From Clitoria ternatea (taxonomy: Eukaryota > Streptophyta > Magnoliopsida > Fabales > Fabaceae): a DNA stretch of 64,000 bases. The notes beneath the pieces are model-generated. The model worked only from the letters and a program-made list of their open reading frames with translations. It did no database searches and was not told where the DNA came from. The translations under genes and the position numbers were made by a program. Shown one piece after another: positions 23,452 to 35,874 of this stretch; position 1 is the stretch's first letter; each line of letters begins with the position of its first letter. Location: assembly GCA_037962975.1 (NCBI GenBank), contig CM075673.1:160848667-160912666 (forward strand). Direction: 5' to 3'.

Positions 23452-25150
23452 CTCTGCAAGCTGTTGTCATCGTCTATATACACCTAGTGAGGAGGGAATA
23501 ATACACAAAAATCAGTGATATTATGTCATCTGATCCAATGTAAATTATTTTGTATTGGAAACTATATTGAAGGTTGTCCAAAAATGAATTATGGGGTTCA
23601 ATAATACCATTGAGAATTTTGTTTTTGTTTTTTTAATCATTTTGCTATTTCTTAGAAATTGTATTTAATTGCATTAAATGTATCTAGTACAACTGCATTC
23701 CAACATTCGTAGTCTCAGATACTTGCTGGAATGGACTTACACTACCAAGCTTTTAACGGATTTAGCTCCAATATAAGATATGTAAAGTGAGAAAATGAGA
23801 TTACATTCATAGTTATTTTAATTAAAATACTTTATAATCGAAATTCGTTTTAAATCAATAATAGAAGGATCCTAATTTTCATTTTTTCACTTTACATGTC
23901 AACTCAGTTCAAAGGGTTCAAATCTGTTTCTGATACCGAAAATGGGACCTTAGGACATGAGTGTTTTGAGATTGGTTTCATCACATTACAGGGTATGTTT
24001 AACTGTACTGAGGATTCAATTCCATATAAATGAAGAATTTTTTTTTTTCTGACATGTGTAACTTTGGTAGAATTTGTATAATGACAATTGTACAATAATG
24101 TATTTATGTTAATTTTCAATCCATGTTTTGTACTTCTAATTTCTTATTAAGTATTTATATATTCTATAACCGACTATTTTAATTCTATCATGATTATTTT
24201 AAGTGATAAAGTTCTTACTAACATACGATGGTGTTACATTCCCTAATATTTAAATTTTAGACTCGAATTTTAGGTTCAAAGTAAAACTAGAACAATTCAC
24301 TTATCAACTGATTTCTATGTTTAGTGGTCTATTTTTGTTACATTTAATGGTTTTATATAATACTACTGAATTTTAAAAACAAATGAGCAATTCATTGAAG
24401 TTCACCCTAGCTTTACGTGTCTTATGAACATGTAATGACGCAGGCTTTCTTACGTCTTTAAAAAATGAGCCTGCATTGCTAATTTTTACATCAATGGCTA
24501 TCATTATTTTGTCGCTTGAAATGCCTTAATAATCATGTTTTCTTTTGTAGACAATGTTAGTTTGTTTTTGTTAGAAGTATCAATTGGGGGATTCAAATCT
24601 TTGACCTCTCCCATTCTTTCTCTTTGGGCTACTATCGCATCAATCCTACATCCAATTCTTTCAAAGGCAAGTTTTAAAAATTTAAATCCTACCCTCGTCC
24701 AAAAAAAAAAAATTTAAATCCTACAAAATTCATAACTATATTCTTCTTGCAAGCATGTAATTCTTTAATTATTTATCTTACATGATCTTAATTATCATAA
24801 ACTTACCTCTGAATTACATTTCAGAAGTATTTTGTGAGATTAATAGTGAACCGCAATCAGGAAATTTGTATAAAAACCATTATAATAACTGATCACGAGA
24901 ATTTATTTTTTATTCTTTACTGGTCATGAGGACTTCAAGTTTTTGGGCACATGCTCTAATTTAGACTTCTCTTTTGGTGCTTGAGGTTAAGGATGATTCA
25001 CTTGTGGTTGTGGTTGACTTTGAGTTGTACCTTGATTCTGATGAGGGCCAATTTGCCAAGAAAAATTCAGATGACTCCTGTAATTAGGATTTTTTTTTTG
25101 GTGAACCTGTAATTAGGATTAAAAGAGTTAGAAGCATAACTCCTCCGAAA
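23452..25150. other. 3' UTR of the Rossmann gene, then non-genic
   Basis: The transcript probably ends within about 200 bp (to about 23,640). Beyond this the sequence is AT-rich. ORFs of 60-71 codons here have no recognisable similarity. Confidence 0.5.
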
Positions 25151-25173
25151 TTGTTGACCCATGTAATTAACTT

Positions 25174-25260
25174 GCTCCGCTTGGCCATTGGAGTCACACA
25201 AACCATTTTTACTCCGCTTGGTCATTGGAGTCAGGAGTCACACAAACCATTTTTACTCCT
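25174..25260. repeat. Short tandem duplication
   Basis: 'ctccgcttgg(c/t)cattggagtc' followed by 'acacaaaccatttttactc' occurs twice in a row. The second copy carries an extra 'aggagtc'. Confidence 0.6.
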
Positions 25261-25375
25261 TTTTTTAATCAAATTCCTTTATGCCATCTCATAAAATGGA
25301 AGAGCATTTTCTTTAAAATTCTTCCTCGTCTTCTCTCAAGGACCTTAGTCAAATTATTTACTCTTAATTTTAGTA

Positions 25376-25395
25376 GGGGGGGGGGGGGGGGGGGG
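25376..25395. repeat. Homopolymer of 20 G
   Basis: Twenty consecutive G where the second copy of the repeat (about 60,953-60,958) has only a short 'gaggggat' run. Length may be unreliable in the assembly. Confidence 0.7.
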
Positions 25396-25590
25396 TTGTT
25401 GTAGTTGGATTTTGGAATGGAAAAATAAAATAATTATATGATGATGTAAAAAGTAAAGTTTTGGATGAATGATAGATTAAATTCAAAAAATCCCAACCCA
25501 AATAATTAATTAATCTTTAGTTAACTAATCAATCATAAATATGATCAAATCAAATTAATTTCTTAACTTTGAATCGCTTGAAATCCCTAA

Positions 25591-26021
25591 TGCTGCGTTT
25601 AGTTCATAAGTTTTCTTAAAAAAATAAAAAATTATTTTTAGAAAAATTTAAAAAATAGAAAAACTGTTTATTTATAAATTATTTAAATTTTTTTATAGAA
25701 AAATAGAAAACTAATTTTCTATTTTTTAAGAAAATTAGAAAACTCTTTTAAAAGGTTTTCTTAAAAAAGTAAAAAATAGAAAATACGGTAACTGAATTAC
25801 AAGATAAGGTAACTGAATTACAAGATAAGGTAACTGAATTACAAGATAAAGACTGTTGTAACCAAATAAGAATATGAAACAAACAGTTATTGATTCAAAA
25901 AGTTCTACCGCTACTATTTTGAAATATATTTAAACACAAACTCATTTGCTCTCATTTTAATATAACTTTAAATTTTTGTCATAATTTTTATGTGATGCAT
26001 ATACTATACAACATTGTCATA

Positions 26022-26068
<47 letters not shown>

Positions 26069-26291
26069 ACATCTCAATTAATTTGAATTAAAAAATATTT
26101 AAAAAATTTAAAAAATTGAGTGTATTTAAACAACTTTTTTAGTTTTCTAGTTTTCCAAATTGAAAAACGGTTACATTATCTAAACAAGTTTTCAAAATTT
26201 TTCTAACTATTCTAGGAAATAAAAAGTTTGGAAAACAAATGGAAAACTTTTCCCAGAAAATTAGAATAATTTTCTGTAACTAAACGCAGCC
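25591..26291. mobile_element. Tourist/Harbinger-like insertion, 701 bp
   Basis: The ends are TGCTGCGTTTAGTT and AACTAAACGCAGCC, 14-bp inverted repeats with one mismatch, flanked on both sides by TAA (25,588-25,590 and 26,292-26,294). The paralogous sequence near 61,150 lacks it and has a single CTAA, so the empty site confirms the insertion and its 3-bp duplication. Inside are long A/T inverted stretches, an exact three-fold 21-bp tandem repeat (25,787-25,849) and a TA microsatellite (about 26,026-26,066). No transposase is present. Confidence 0.8.
25787..25849. repeat. 21-bp unit repeated three times
   Basis: Unit GGTAACTGAATTACAAGATA plus A, three perfect copies head to tail inside the Tourist-like element. 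Confidence 0.85.
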
Positions 26292-27570
26292 TAAATGATT
26301 CATATATTCCATTCTAAAAAATCTTCTAAAATTAAATTAATGAACTAATAAGAATAATCAATTGGTATATTCTTATTAAGATCAATATGACTTTAGAACC
26401 ATAATTTGGTTGAGTTAAGAAATTAAATAGACATATCTTATTTCGTAACTTAATCTTTATTTCTCAAATGGATTATTGATTAACCAACCAACATCATTTT
26501 AGATTATAAATTATTTAATTGTATACCAATCAGTTTATACACTTAAATAATCTACTATCACAAGAATTTGAAAAACAAAGAAAATTAATTGTCTTTTCTC
26601 AAAATGTTAAGAGCATGAGCTAAAAGCTAACATAAAGAAAAAAATAAATTCCTTGAGTTGATTTAAAAAGATTAAGCTTCCATGATGGTTTTAAAGAAAG
26701 AAAATAAAATGAAGTTACCCATGACTTTGATTGTGCAAGTAAATAATAAAAGATGAACTTAGCCTTACCTCATATTGAGAAAAGGGAGATGAAAATAACA
26801 ATTCAAGGAATGGAATATAGACCAAGGAACGAAGGTAAGAGAATGAGGAACAAAACCTTAAGAAACTAAAGCAAAGACATAAAATGTATTGGAAACTTAG
26901 ATATGTATTTTATTATATATCTTTTGTGTCTTCCTTACAACTTTCAAATATCAAATTATAGGTAAAGTATCATAGCACTATATACTCATATGCTAAACAT
27001 TAACGCGTTTTTCAACATTAGTGGGGTTTAACATTACATAAAGTTAAAGGAAAATGATGGTAGGTGTTGAAATTCATCATCCTCTTCATGTTTTCTATCT
27101 TGTGTACTAAATATGACCTTCTAGATGAAAAATTTTCATCAAATCTTCAACATGTTGTATATATCTTTCTTATTAAAATAGGGCCATAAATTTTATGTCA
27201 TTTGGACATCTACAACTCAAGATATTTGTAAATTAGTAAGTTGTGCCAATTTTGGTGAGATAGATGTGGGATGATTTATTCAAGCTTATTTTCTTCATTA
27301 TTTTCAGATATATCATTGCCAAATTTGATCATCAATATGGACATTTGTTCTAGCTTTTCATGGACTTCAAGATCAGCTAAATTAGATCAATAAAGCTCAA
27401 GTTATGACATAAACAAAGAAATACACTCAAGATACATTATAAATACAAAAATTAAAAAATATATACATAATACTTCAATTAAACTAAACAAAATAAAACT
27501 CAATTAAAGGACTATCATCAAAAATATTAAACATATAATAAATCCCAATGTAAAATCATAATAAATGTAT

Positions 27571-27819
27571 TAAAATTGGTTCATCAATTATCTTCTTTGA
27601 TCAGACATACTCCCTTACTTATCTTGTGTGTTGTTCCGTCATATAACTTCCTTTTGAGATTCTATTATTAGAGTTCCTTTCAATAATCTACATTAAATTT
27701 CATGATCCTAGACTTGCCTTATTCATTGAATCTTCTGGCTTACATGGAGTATTCCATGTCTCACAAATCTGGAGATATATTTCAAACTTTAACTATGACC
27801 TCTGTGATCAAATCCAAAT
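27571..27819. other. Non-coding spacer
   Basis: No convincing coding similarity. It lies between the dispersed repeat and the polymerase tail and is probably internal sequence of the same decayed retroelement. Confidence 0.35.
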
Positions 27820-28036
27820 AAAATGGGAACCATACTTATGAAACCCTTATCGACCAAGATTATGGATCATCGCGTAGGATAGTTAAAGAGGAATGAAGTT
27901 TTGTTGGTTAAAGCCATTTGGAATGCAATTGGTGAAGGATATGCTACATGGAAGCTGGAGGAAGAAATGCAAAAATCTTATATTTTGTTTGAAGGAAATG
28001 CATGAAATTTTGAGGAAGAAAGTTTTTGAAGAAAGG
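27820..28036 (+). pseudogene. C-terminal chromodomain-type tail of a gypsy polymerase, decayed
   Basis: Reading forward across stops, pieces resemble the end of chromovirus (del/Tekay) integrase: an IMDHRV-like segment, LVKAIW, then ATWKLEEEM and NFEEE. This order is characteristic of the chromodomain region just before the 3' LTR. At 28,040 a TGTCTAACATCCC follows, which has the look of an LTR start. The 73-codon ORF on the opposite strand is a shadow. Confidence 0.55.
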
Positions 28037-28039
28037 GAC

Positions 28040-28481
28040 TGTCTAACATCCCAATTTTTCTTGGGATAGTTATAGTAACTTAATGCATGGTTAGTTTTAA
28101 TCATAATTTCTTGAGTGTTTGTGTCTCATGTTAGAATGATGTGTTGTATTGATTTTTATTAGTGATTATAATAAATTAAAACATATATTATGTAGTAGTT
28201 TGACCTTCTAAAAAATAGTTAAACAGTGTGATACACAATTAATTAATATTAATCGCTACCTTTTTTTGAATGTCTATGTGTTAATATTGGAACAATGTGA
28301 GACGTGTGTATGTGATTTACATTATTAATGATTTTATGTGTATTTTTGTCTGGTGTGGATTAATGAGTACAAAATTGTTTCTAATGGTAACTTTTCTTTC
28401 CTAACTTAATTTGAAAACCTATTTAATCTCGACCCTCAGACTCGCTAAAGATCAAAGGCTAAGATTAGTAAGCAAAGTGGA
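28040..28481 (+). mobile_element. Probable start of a 3' LTR (gypsy)
   Basis: It starts TGTCTAACATCCC directly after the polymerase tail, as the 3' LTR should, and has the AT-rich make-up of such LTRs. Its right end cannot be found because a CACTA-like end and another LTR follow. Confidence 0.4.
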
Positions 28482-28640
28482 CACTACAACAAAAATGTAG
28501 ATTTATGGCATCTTTTTACATACATTAGCAGAGGTTGCAATTGCTAGAAAAATGTTTACCCTTTGAACCACTGTTAAAGCATCGAGAATTTCTTTAATGG
28601 TGGTTTTAGTCACCGCTGGTTGTAATGCCACTAATGTACA
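28482..28640 (+). mobile_element. CACTA transposon left end fragment
   Basis: CACTACAACAAAAATG, followed by 'ggcggtggactt'-like and 'ggtggttttagtcaccgctgg' hairpin-like phrases typical of CACTA subterminal regions. No right terminus is recognised. Confidence 0.45.
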
Positions 28641-28859
28641 GTAGTTTGTTACGGGCGGTGGACTTACCTTGAGTAAGGATAGGTTTGCTTGATCACTCTT
28701 GGTTGTTGATAAGAATAAGGGTCCTGATGCATCTTGGATGATTAATTGTATGACTTATTGCATCATCCTATTTGTGATTGGTTTGTATTCTTTATGTGAT
28801 TAAACCTTGGATTGTGAGTGAAACAATTTGCTTGTATGACTTCCTTATTTTATGATTAA

Positions 28860-30132
28860 GTATGTATGTATGTATGTAAAAGAATAAATAAGATAAGTAA
28901 ATTGTAAATAGTAATAGTAAATAGTAATTTACTATTTGTAATAGTGATTTACTATTGACATAGTAATTTACTATTCAGAATAGTAACTTAAAATAGTATT
29001 ATATCCAGTATAATAATAGATTTCTAAAACGATATGAAAATAAACCTAAAAAATATAAAAGAGAGTTATTCTTACCTTATAATCTTGGCAGAACCTCCAT
29101 CCAAAAAATTATTTCTCTCTCTTACTCCCCCTACTATTTCTCTAGCACTACTATATTAAGAAAATTTAATCTGAAATTGTGAATTTCTTTGTTTAGAACC
29201 TCAGTATTTATAGGCAGGATTTCTACTGTGTATTTAAATATTTTAATATAAAAGTACTGTGCAATTTCTGAAAATTTCATTTTTGGTTATTGTGTAAGTT
29301 TGAAATTTTCATACATGTACAGTGTTTTGCATAGTAAATGTCGGCTGAATTATTAAGCCAAATAGTAACCATACACTCATTATATTTTAAATATTCAAAA
29401 TCAGCTCTTTTCAAAATATAGCGATATTATATTAGACCTCACTAATTTTTATAATAAGTAATATAAAGTTTAAATTTTAAAAATCTAAAATTTTCTGTTA
29501 ATAAAAATTTGTTGGTACTTTTTCAGTTTCCTTACGATTGGTAAAAATCAAAATTTTACTTAAACCGATCATTTTCAGATAAGTCTACTTGAAATAGATC
29601 TTAGAAAATTTTCTTATAATTTAACTTCACTTTCTTGTAAATATTTTTAATTTTAAGTACTTTATATAAATATAAAATGATTTAAAATATATATTTTTGT
29701 ATTAAAATATTTTCAAATTTTCAAAAAATTCCAGAAATCATAAATAATACGTAGATTAAAAAGTTCTAAAGAACCATAGTCTAATTCCTTCAAAATTTTA
29801 TTTTAAAATTCTAATAAGAGTTAAATCATAAATATGTAAAAACATAAATATAAAAACATAAAATAAAAGTTGTGAATAATAAAGATATTCAAAATTCTTA
29901 ATATAATTTTCTTAATTAGTGAATACTAATTAAGTCATTTTAAAATCCTCATTCAAAATACATATATATTTTTATTTTATTATTATTTTTAAAAACAAAA
30001 TAATTAAATATAAGTACCAAAATTTCATAAAAATATTAATTAGTTAATAATCAACTAACTAATAGTAAGTGTTTTCTTATTAAAGAAGTATTAATATCTA
30101 TTTTCTATTTAAGTAGAAAATAGGATGTTACA
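28860..30132 (-). mobile_element. Minus-strand gypsy LTR fragment, same family as the LTR at 14,202
   Basis: On the minus strand it starts TGTAACATCC at 30,132. It shares with the 14,202 LTR the phrase 'aaaataaaattt(c/t)(a/g)aaggaatt', the TATA box (CCTATAAATA near 29,210) and the 'gttctgcc..gaggt' segment. It also shares the tract of 'actatt' units (28,900-28,990). Its 3' end is missing. Its outer edge at 30,132 coincides exactly with the left edge of the defensin repeat array. Confidence 0.65.
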
Positions 30133-30384
30133 TGGTTGACCTGTGGATTGGTAATTTTACTTAGTGGTATTTAAGTTAAGACTTTATAAGCTAAACTTTA
30201 TCAATAGGTATTGTGGACTTTTATTTAGTGTGATGTTTTTAATTTGTATTATCTTGAAGTTGAACTATAGAATGTATTTGATTTTGTTTTATGGATTATG
30301 CATTATATGAATTATGGATTTAATTTACAATATAATATATGTTATGTGTGTGTATTTTCATAATAATAGAATAATTATATAATA

Positions 30385-30668
30385 CTACCTCCGGTTCCAA
30401 ATATATATAAATATACCTAATTTCACACATATTAAAAATAATAGTTAGAGGTAGTTATTTGCCTTAATGTTACCACATATTTGATTTAATTTTCTAAAAT
30501 ACCCTTAGTAGCATTTATTACATGAAGAATTAGTGGCCTTGAAAATATATATAATGAGGACATATTTGGTAAACAAGTATTTAATGACATTAGGAAAGTC
30601 TAATTTGCTTTATATTAAGGGACCAAAAAATTTTACTAAAAATTTGCTTATATTTAGAACCGAGGTAG
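30385..30668. mobile_element. Stowaway-like MITE in unit A
   Basis: Ends CTACCTCCGGTTCCAAATAT and ATATTTAGAACCGAGGTAG, inverted to each other, with flanking TA on both sides. 284 bp, non-coding. The same insertion occurs in units B and C, so it predates the amplification. Confidence 0.75.
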
Positions 30669-30898
30669 TATAATATTTATATGGACTTTGGTGTTGGAAT
30701 ATGGAGAAAATAATTCTATTTTTAAAAATAATTTTTTGGTATTTTCCTATTTTTATTTGATTTTTAATTCTTTTAAAAAATTAATCAACCCATGAGCTAC
30801 TTGATAGGTTAGAACGTTAAGTCAGGTTGAGAAAAGTGACTCAAGCGAGCTAGGTTGGATTAAGCTATATAAACTTCCAACCCGTTTTGACAACTCTA

Positions 30899-31192
30899 TA
30901 ATTAGGTCAAACTCTAACCTTCAAATTTTTAACAAGTAAAACTTAAACCTAATAAAACTCACTCCACTTGGTCTATTTCCACAATTAATGTGATAGGGAA
31001 AAAGGGTTGTAACGCTCATATATTTATGGGGTCAGACAGCATATTGACTGAGCACCTTAGTTTAAATACTTAAAAATATTTTTTTTCCAGAAAAATATAT
31101 TAAATTATTTAACAATTATAATTAGGTCAAACTCTAACCTTTTAAAACTGACTTGACTTAGTCAATTTCCACAATTAATGTGATAGAAAAAA
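30899..31192. promoter_or_regulatory. Duplicated upstream module before defensin-like gene A
   Basis: Two copies of a segment running from 'aattaggtcaaactctaacc' to 'tttccacaattaatgtgata' lie at about 30,899-30,997 and 31,118-31,186. They end about 190 bp before the start codon. The same module precedes genes B (about 38,355 and 38,560) and C (about 45,895 and 46,097). A third copy lies 30 bp before the gag-like gene at 35,875. Whether it drives transcription is inference. Confidence 0.45.
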
Positions 31193-31380
31193 AGGTGTTA
31201 TTTATTCCAGAAAAAATATATTAAATTATTTAATAATTAATAAAGCAAAAACGTTTTGCATCCACCCTTTGAATGGTTTTGTTATCTTTCAAAGATTATC
31301 ATTTTAAATAGCGTCAAGGTGTGCTTGTGGTTGTCCATCTTGCAATCAGTAAAGAAGAGAGCAAAAGGTGATTTCGCAGG

Positions 31381-31808
31381 ATGGCTGCTATGAACATCAA
31401 TCTGAAGTTCGTACTGGGAATGCTATGTATTGCATTAGTTTTGGCTTCAGGTAACAAATTTGGTTCTAAATGTCATGAGTACAATAAGTCTTCTATAATT
31501 TCTTCAAAAACCTTTAATGGTTAGCAAGACATGATATTATTAATTTGCAAGACACGAGTCTAATATATAATTAATTCAAAATTATGATGTGCATGTAATT
31601 AATTCTAATGACATTTTTGTTGACTGTAGGACAAGCTATTGGTGAATCTATGGATCAAAAAGATATTGGTGAACTTGGTCGTATGTGGTATTGCTATGAA
31701 TACCAGCCATGTTCACCAGATACCGATTGTAACCCTTACTGTGTGCGTCATGGCCGTAACAATGAAGGTTTTTGCAACAAAGACAAGCATCAGTGTTGCT
31801 GCTATTGA
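31381..31808 (+). CDS. Defensin-like secreted cysteine-rich protein, copy A (82 aa, 2 exons)
   Basis: Exons are 31381-31450 and 31630-31808 with a 179-bp GT-AG phase-1 intron. The intron falls at the end of the signal peptide, as is normal for plant defensins. Residues 1-24 are a hydrophobic secretion signal (core FVLGMLCIALVLAS). The mature part has eight cysteines spaced C-x5-C-x5-C-x3-C-x10-C-x6-CCC. The CxxxC helix motif (CNPYC) and a GFC gamma-core are as in the cysteine-stabilised alpha-beta fold. Family members are extracellular antimicrobial or signalling peptides; which applies here cannot be told. Copy A differs from B and C by Asp for Asn before cysteine 3 and Glu for Gly before GFC. 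A polyadenylation signal AATAAA is at 31,881. ATG follows a shared GCAGG leader. Confidence 0.85.
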
Positions 31809-31830
31809 TGATTGAAATATGTATTTACTT

Positions 31831-31867
31831 ACCATGTTTGTACAAATTAATGTGTTTACAAACACGG
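31831..31867. other. 3'-UTR inverted repeat, copy A
   Basis: CCATGTTTGT and ACAAACACGG flank a 16-base loop just after the stop codon. There is one mismatch in the stem compared with copy B. Confidence 0.5.
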
Positions 31868-31886
31868 TCTATGTAATTTGAATAAA

Positions 31887-32499
31887 AGTGCAAATACAAG
31901 AATTTTCATTTTAAAATAATACACAATGGGGTGGAACTTCGAACACAAGACTGAAGCCTCATCTTCTCCTCTAGTTATCATTAGCATGATAATTATTTTC
32001 TTTAGGCAAAATCCCACTACAACGTTTTAGATATTTTAAGCATCTACGATCTGTACTTTAAACCTAGAAAACCGTTGTCCTACCCTACAACCATAATTAA
32101 GACCGGTCTTGAAATTTTGTAAACCCTAGATAATATAAAGATGAAAGTCTTTTAGTATTTTTTTGACACCCATTTAATAAAAATACAAGAAACATTTAAT
32201 AAAAATATAAGGAATTTTTTTTTAGTTTTTAGCGAACCTATCAGGTCACGTGAAAACCCCAAACACATATAGGCATCGCTATATGGTTCTCAAGAAAATT
32301 CTTGGGAAAAATATATAATTCAAAATGTAGTATACATTGAATTTTACTAATTCTTTTGACATAAGTAGTTAGGAACCAAAACAACTACTAAATCTCTAGT
32401 GAGGTTAAAAAAAGCTACCTATTTCCACTATACCCAAACATATAACATATATATTAAGAGTGCCGGTCAAGACGATACTATACCCATAAGCTGTACAAA

Positions 32500-32530
<31 letters not shown>

Positions 32531-35116
32531 TAAATGATAAGTGCTAAACCGGATTTTACACAATTTATTAGTCAAACATCAAGTTCCTCACATAATTAGT
32601 AATTCAACATAATCACTACTATACATACTGTCATTTAGTACGATTGCGTTACTTTAAATGCAACGGACTACATCAACATACACCATAAGCTTTTCCACAA
32701 CATTTAAATCATAATTTTTATATGCAAATACATATGCATGCGTATCCGACTCTAACGATGAGAATTACATTATAATGTATAAAGTTTTACCATATATAAT
32801 TAATTCAATTTTACTGGTACCGAATTGCTCATCCATAATGTAATACCAGTCACTCTTAGTCACAATAGCAATTTAACTCGGTGTTACGGGCCCACCTTGA
32901 CTCTAACTCGAAGGTGACTATAGAATCTGAAGAAACAACCATAGGGTCTGTGCCTTATCATTAGATCACCCTCTCATTTGGGCCGACATCACAACAGGCC
33001 CCATTCAGTCCCCTGTGCATCTGAATGCAAATGCTATGCCAAACAATTATCAATCATCAATAAACCACCTGTTTACCATCATCAGGGGCTACCACTTGGT
33101 TACCATCACCAACTGTTTTATTTTAATATATCAACAAGCATAACATGTAGCAATCAATAATTAATTATCAACACAAACATACTTAGAAATTATTAATTGA
33201 AGCAACAATAACAATTAAGAGGTATATTTCCAGCAACCACAAATAACATTGTCGTGAGATTCATCAAGCATTAATCAATATAAAAAACATATATACCCTT
33301 ATTCGTTCATAATCTATACATTTAAAATATAATGCTTCCCTTACCTACAATCCTCGATTCCTAAAGCTTGAAATACTCCTCGAATGCTTTGAGTTAATCA
33401 CTAATTTTAATTGAATGAAATCAATATAAATTTTCAAAATGTAATTAGAGGAGAAGAGAGCATGTCACAACAATGGAAGGGGAAATACAAACACAGAGTG
33501 TAGACTTCTCATGATTATTAAAAACAATTCTGGAGTAGTGGAACTATTGAAGATGTAGATATGAAATGAAAGGGTAATAGTATGTTATGGTGGCATGATG
33601 ACATGTTATAATAACATCATGATGGTGGAATTTGGGAAATTAAAGAAGGCAGTGTGAGAAGTGGGAGAGTAAGTAAAACCTGGAGAGTAAGTTTAATGGC
33701 CTTATTGAGAAAGGAATTAGGTGCAGTAATCTACACTATTGTGATCCATATGGTGATGCTAGATTGGTTGATGCCCGGTGGTGAAGAAAATGGTGACCAG
33801 AAAAATAATTTAGGCTAGGAACCTATTTTTAATAAATCTACAATAAATCATAGGATAAGAATTAGGAAAAACTCCAAACAAAAAAGTTGTACAACTTTAT
33901 TTTCTCTTTGATTGGTATATGGCACGCGAAATTCCAGTAATGATAGCCCGAGTTATGTCTGAACCAAGGAAAAGTGCTCCCGGGACTCCTAAATTTCAAA
34001 GGGCTGAAAAGATAAATTTACTGTGATTTTTCTTTCGAGAATTAACCTTCGTGTCCTCCATTAAAACTTTCTCAAAACTTCATTGATTCTATATTTGTGT
34101 TTTGATTTTGGTATTTTAGTGATTTATGGGTTATGAGGGTATTTTTGATTAATTTTTTAGAATTTTTCAAATATAGGGTATTTACACTTAAAGTTGAATC
34201 GAGGATCCAGATTATGTTTGTAAAACCGGATAATGCCTTAAGGTATGTGTTGACATACAAAGGGGTTTATCATTTGAGTAACGAATAGGAATTTTTAATT
34301 CCGAGGGTTTTAAAATTAAAAAGTTTACTCTAAGTATTGACGCCTGGAAAATATTAATTTTTATAAAATAAAAATATAATTATTATTGTATTGTGAAGTA
34401 TTATTTATAAATGGGAACCTGACACTTGATAAATGTCGATATTAATATTATGAGTATTTAATTCGTGAAGTATCATTAAATATATTGCTTGATATGTGTT
34501 ATTGGCAATGAGCCATGATAGTGTTGGTAATATTTTGGAAATTAGATTTTGTGTTATGAAATAATATTTATAAAGTGAAAGCTTAGTGCTTGATATTGTT
34601 GATGATTAATTGATATTGTTTCTTTGGAAAGCTGTAGGTTACGCCTTGTGGTGGCGCCATGTATATGTTAAAGCATGATATGCTGCCTATGTGTTGTTGA
34701 CAGTTCACTGTTCATGATATGTATTATTGATAGTATGAGTGTCATTTGTTGTATGGCTGTGATGTATTGCTGGAAATGACCCATGTGGTATTATGAATAT
34801 GATGAATGGTTATATTAGTTATGGTAATGATGGCTCTATGAACTTGTTTTAGAATATTTAAGGTGGCGATTGTTGGAGTTAGGATATAATGTCTTTATTA
34901 TGAAGTTGCGCTCTGATTCGCACACATGCATATTGCATTGACTCATGACATCATATGCATTAGTTACTATAGCACTTTGATTCGCTCAATACTTAAATTT
35001 GTTGTATGGGTCCACCGATTATAACACTCAGATTTATTGTGCGGTTCACAAGGTACTACCGATTATAACACTCATATTTGCTACATGATTACCAGGATAT
35101 CCACCGATTTATAGCA
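31887..35116. other. Non-coding body of unit A
   Basis: No gene. Contains a TA microsatellite near 32,508-32,531 and sequence at 32,700-35,110 with the look of old LTR material (for example 'gtgttgacatacaaagg' and 'ggaaatgacccatgtgg'), but no LTR ends are clear. ORFs of 60-62 codons recur in unit B only because the DNA is duplicated. Compared with unit B, about 90 bp is missing near 33,668. Confidence 0.5.
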
Positions 35117-35874
35117 AAACTTTCTCTGGCTCAACTTATTGAACCTGGCTCATAGTGGGCCAAACTTATAGTGAGTAGGGTTGGCCCGCAGGTTGGTAAT
35201 TTTCTTTAGTGGTATTTAAGTTAAGACTTTAGTATTTTATTTAGTGGTATTTAATTTAAGACTTTAAGCTAAACTTTATCAATGGGTACTTTGGACTTTT
35301 ATTTAGTATGATGTTTTTAATTTGTATTATCTTGAAGTTGAACTATGAAGTGTATTTGGTTTTATTTTATGGTTTATAGATTATATGAATTATGGATTTA
35401 ATTTACAATATAATATATGTTATGTGTTTGTATTTTCATAATAATGAAATTATTATATAATAAAATATTTATATGGAATTTGATATTGGAATGTAAGAAA
35501 AATAAAAACTATTTCTATTTTCTCTATTTTTAAAAATATTTATTAGGTTTTTCTATTTTTATTTAATTTTTAATTTTTTTAAAAAAACGGGTCAACCCGT
35601 GAGTCACCCAATGGGTTGATGGGTTAAGTCAGATTTAGAAAAGTAACTCACTCTAGAAAGCGAGTCGGGTTGGATTGAGTTAAAAAAATTTCTAACCCAT
35701 GATGAGCGAACCCATATGAACCAGGTTAACTTGTTTTAATAACTCTATAATTAGGTCAAACTTTAATGTTCAGATTTTTAATAGATTAGGCTTAAACCTA
35801 ATAAAACTAACTTGACTTGGTCAATTTCCACAATTAATGTGATAGATTAGATGATTGCGGATGGAATAAATTAG
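35117..35874. repeat. Left flank of the gag-like block, unit A
   Basis: About 700 bp similar in the same orientation to 37,440-38,460, so the gag-like gene sits between diverged direct repeats. Subterminal phrases such as 'cgggtcaacccgtgagtcac' and 'gggttgatgggttaag' recur in both. In unit C's diverged end the sequence continues without this block after 'catagc' at about 58,470, showing that it is an insertion in the A/B lineage. Confidence 0.6.

Larger units (their letters stand above)
25250..27570. repeat. Dispersed repeat, copy 1 (partner at 60,665-62,387)
   Basis: From 'tttttactcctttttt' to the 'ggactatcatcaaaaatatt' region this matches 60,665-62,387 base for base over long stretches. 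The exceptions are a 701-bp insertion here and about 155 bp present only in the other copy. No coding capacity is seen. It is probably the non-coding part of a retrotransposon, but I cannot place its ends. Confidence 0.65.

Noticed and set aside
32978..34260. ORFs repeated at 40,404 and 41,623 and therefore apparently conserved
   Set aside because: Their conservation follows from the recent duplication of the DNA. Frames shift between copies and the sequence has no recognisable protein similarity.
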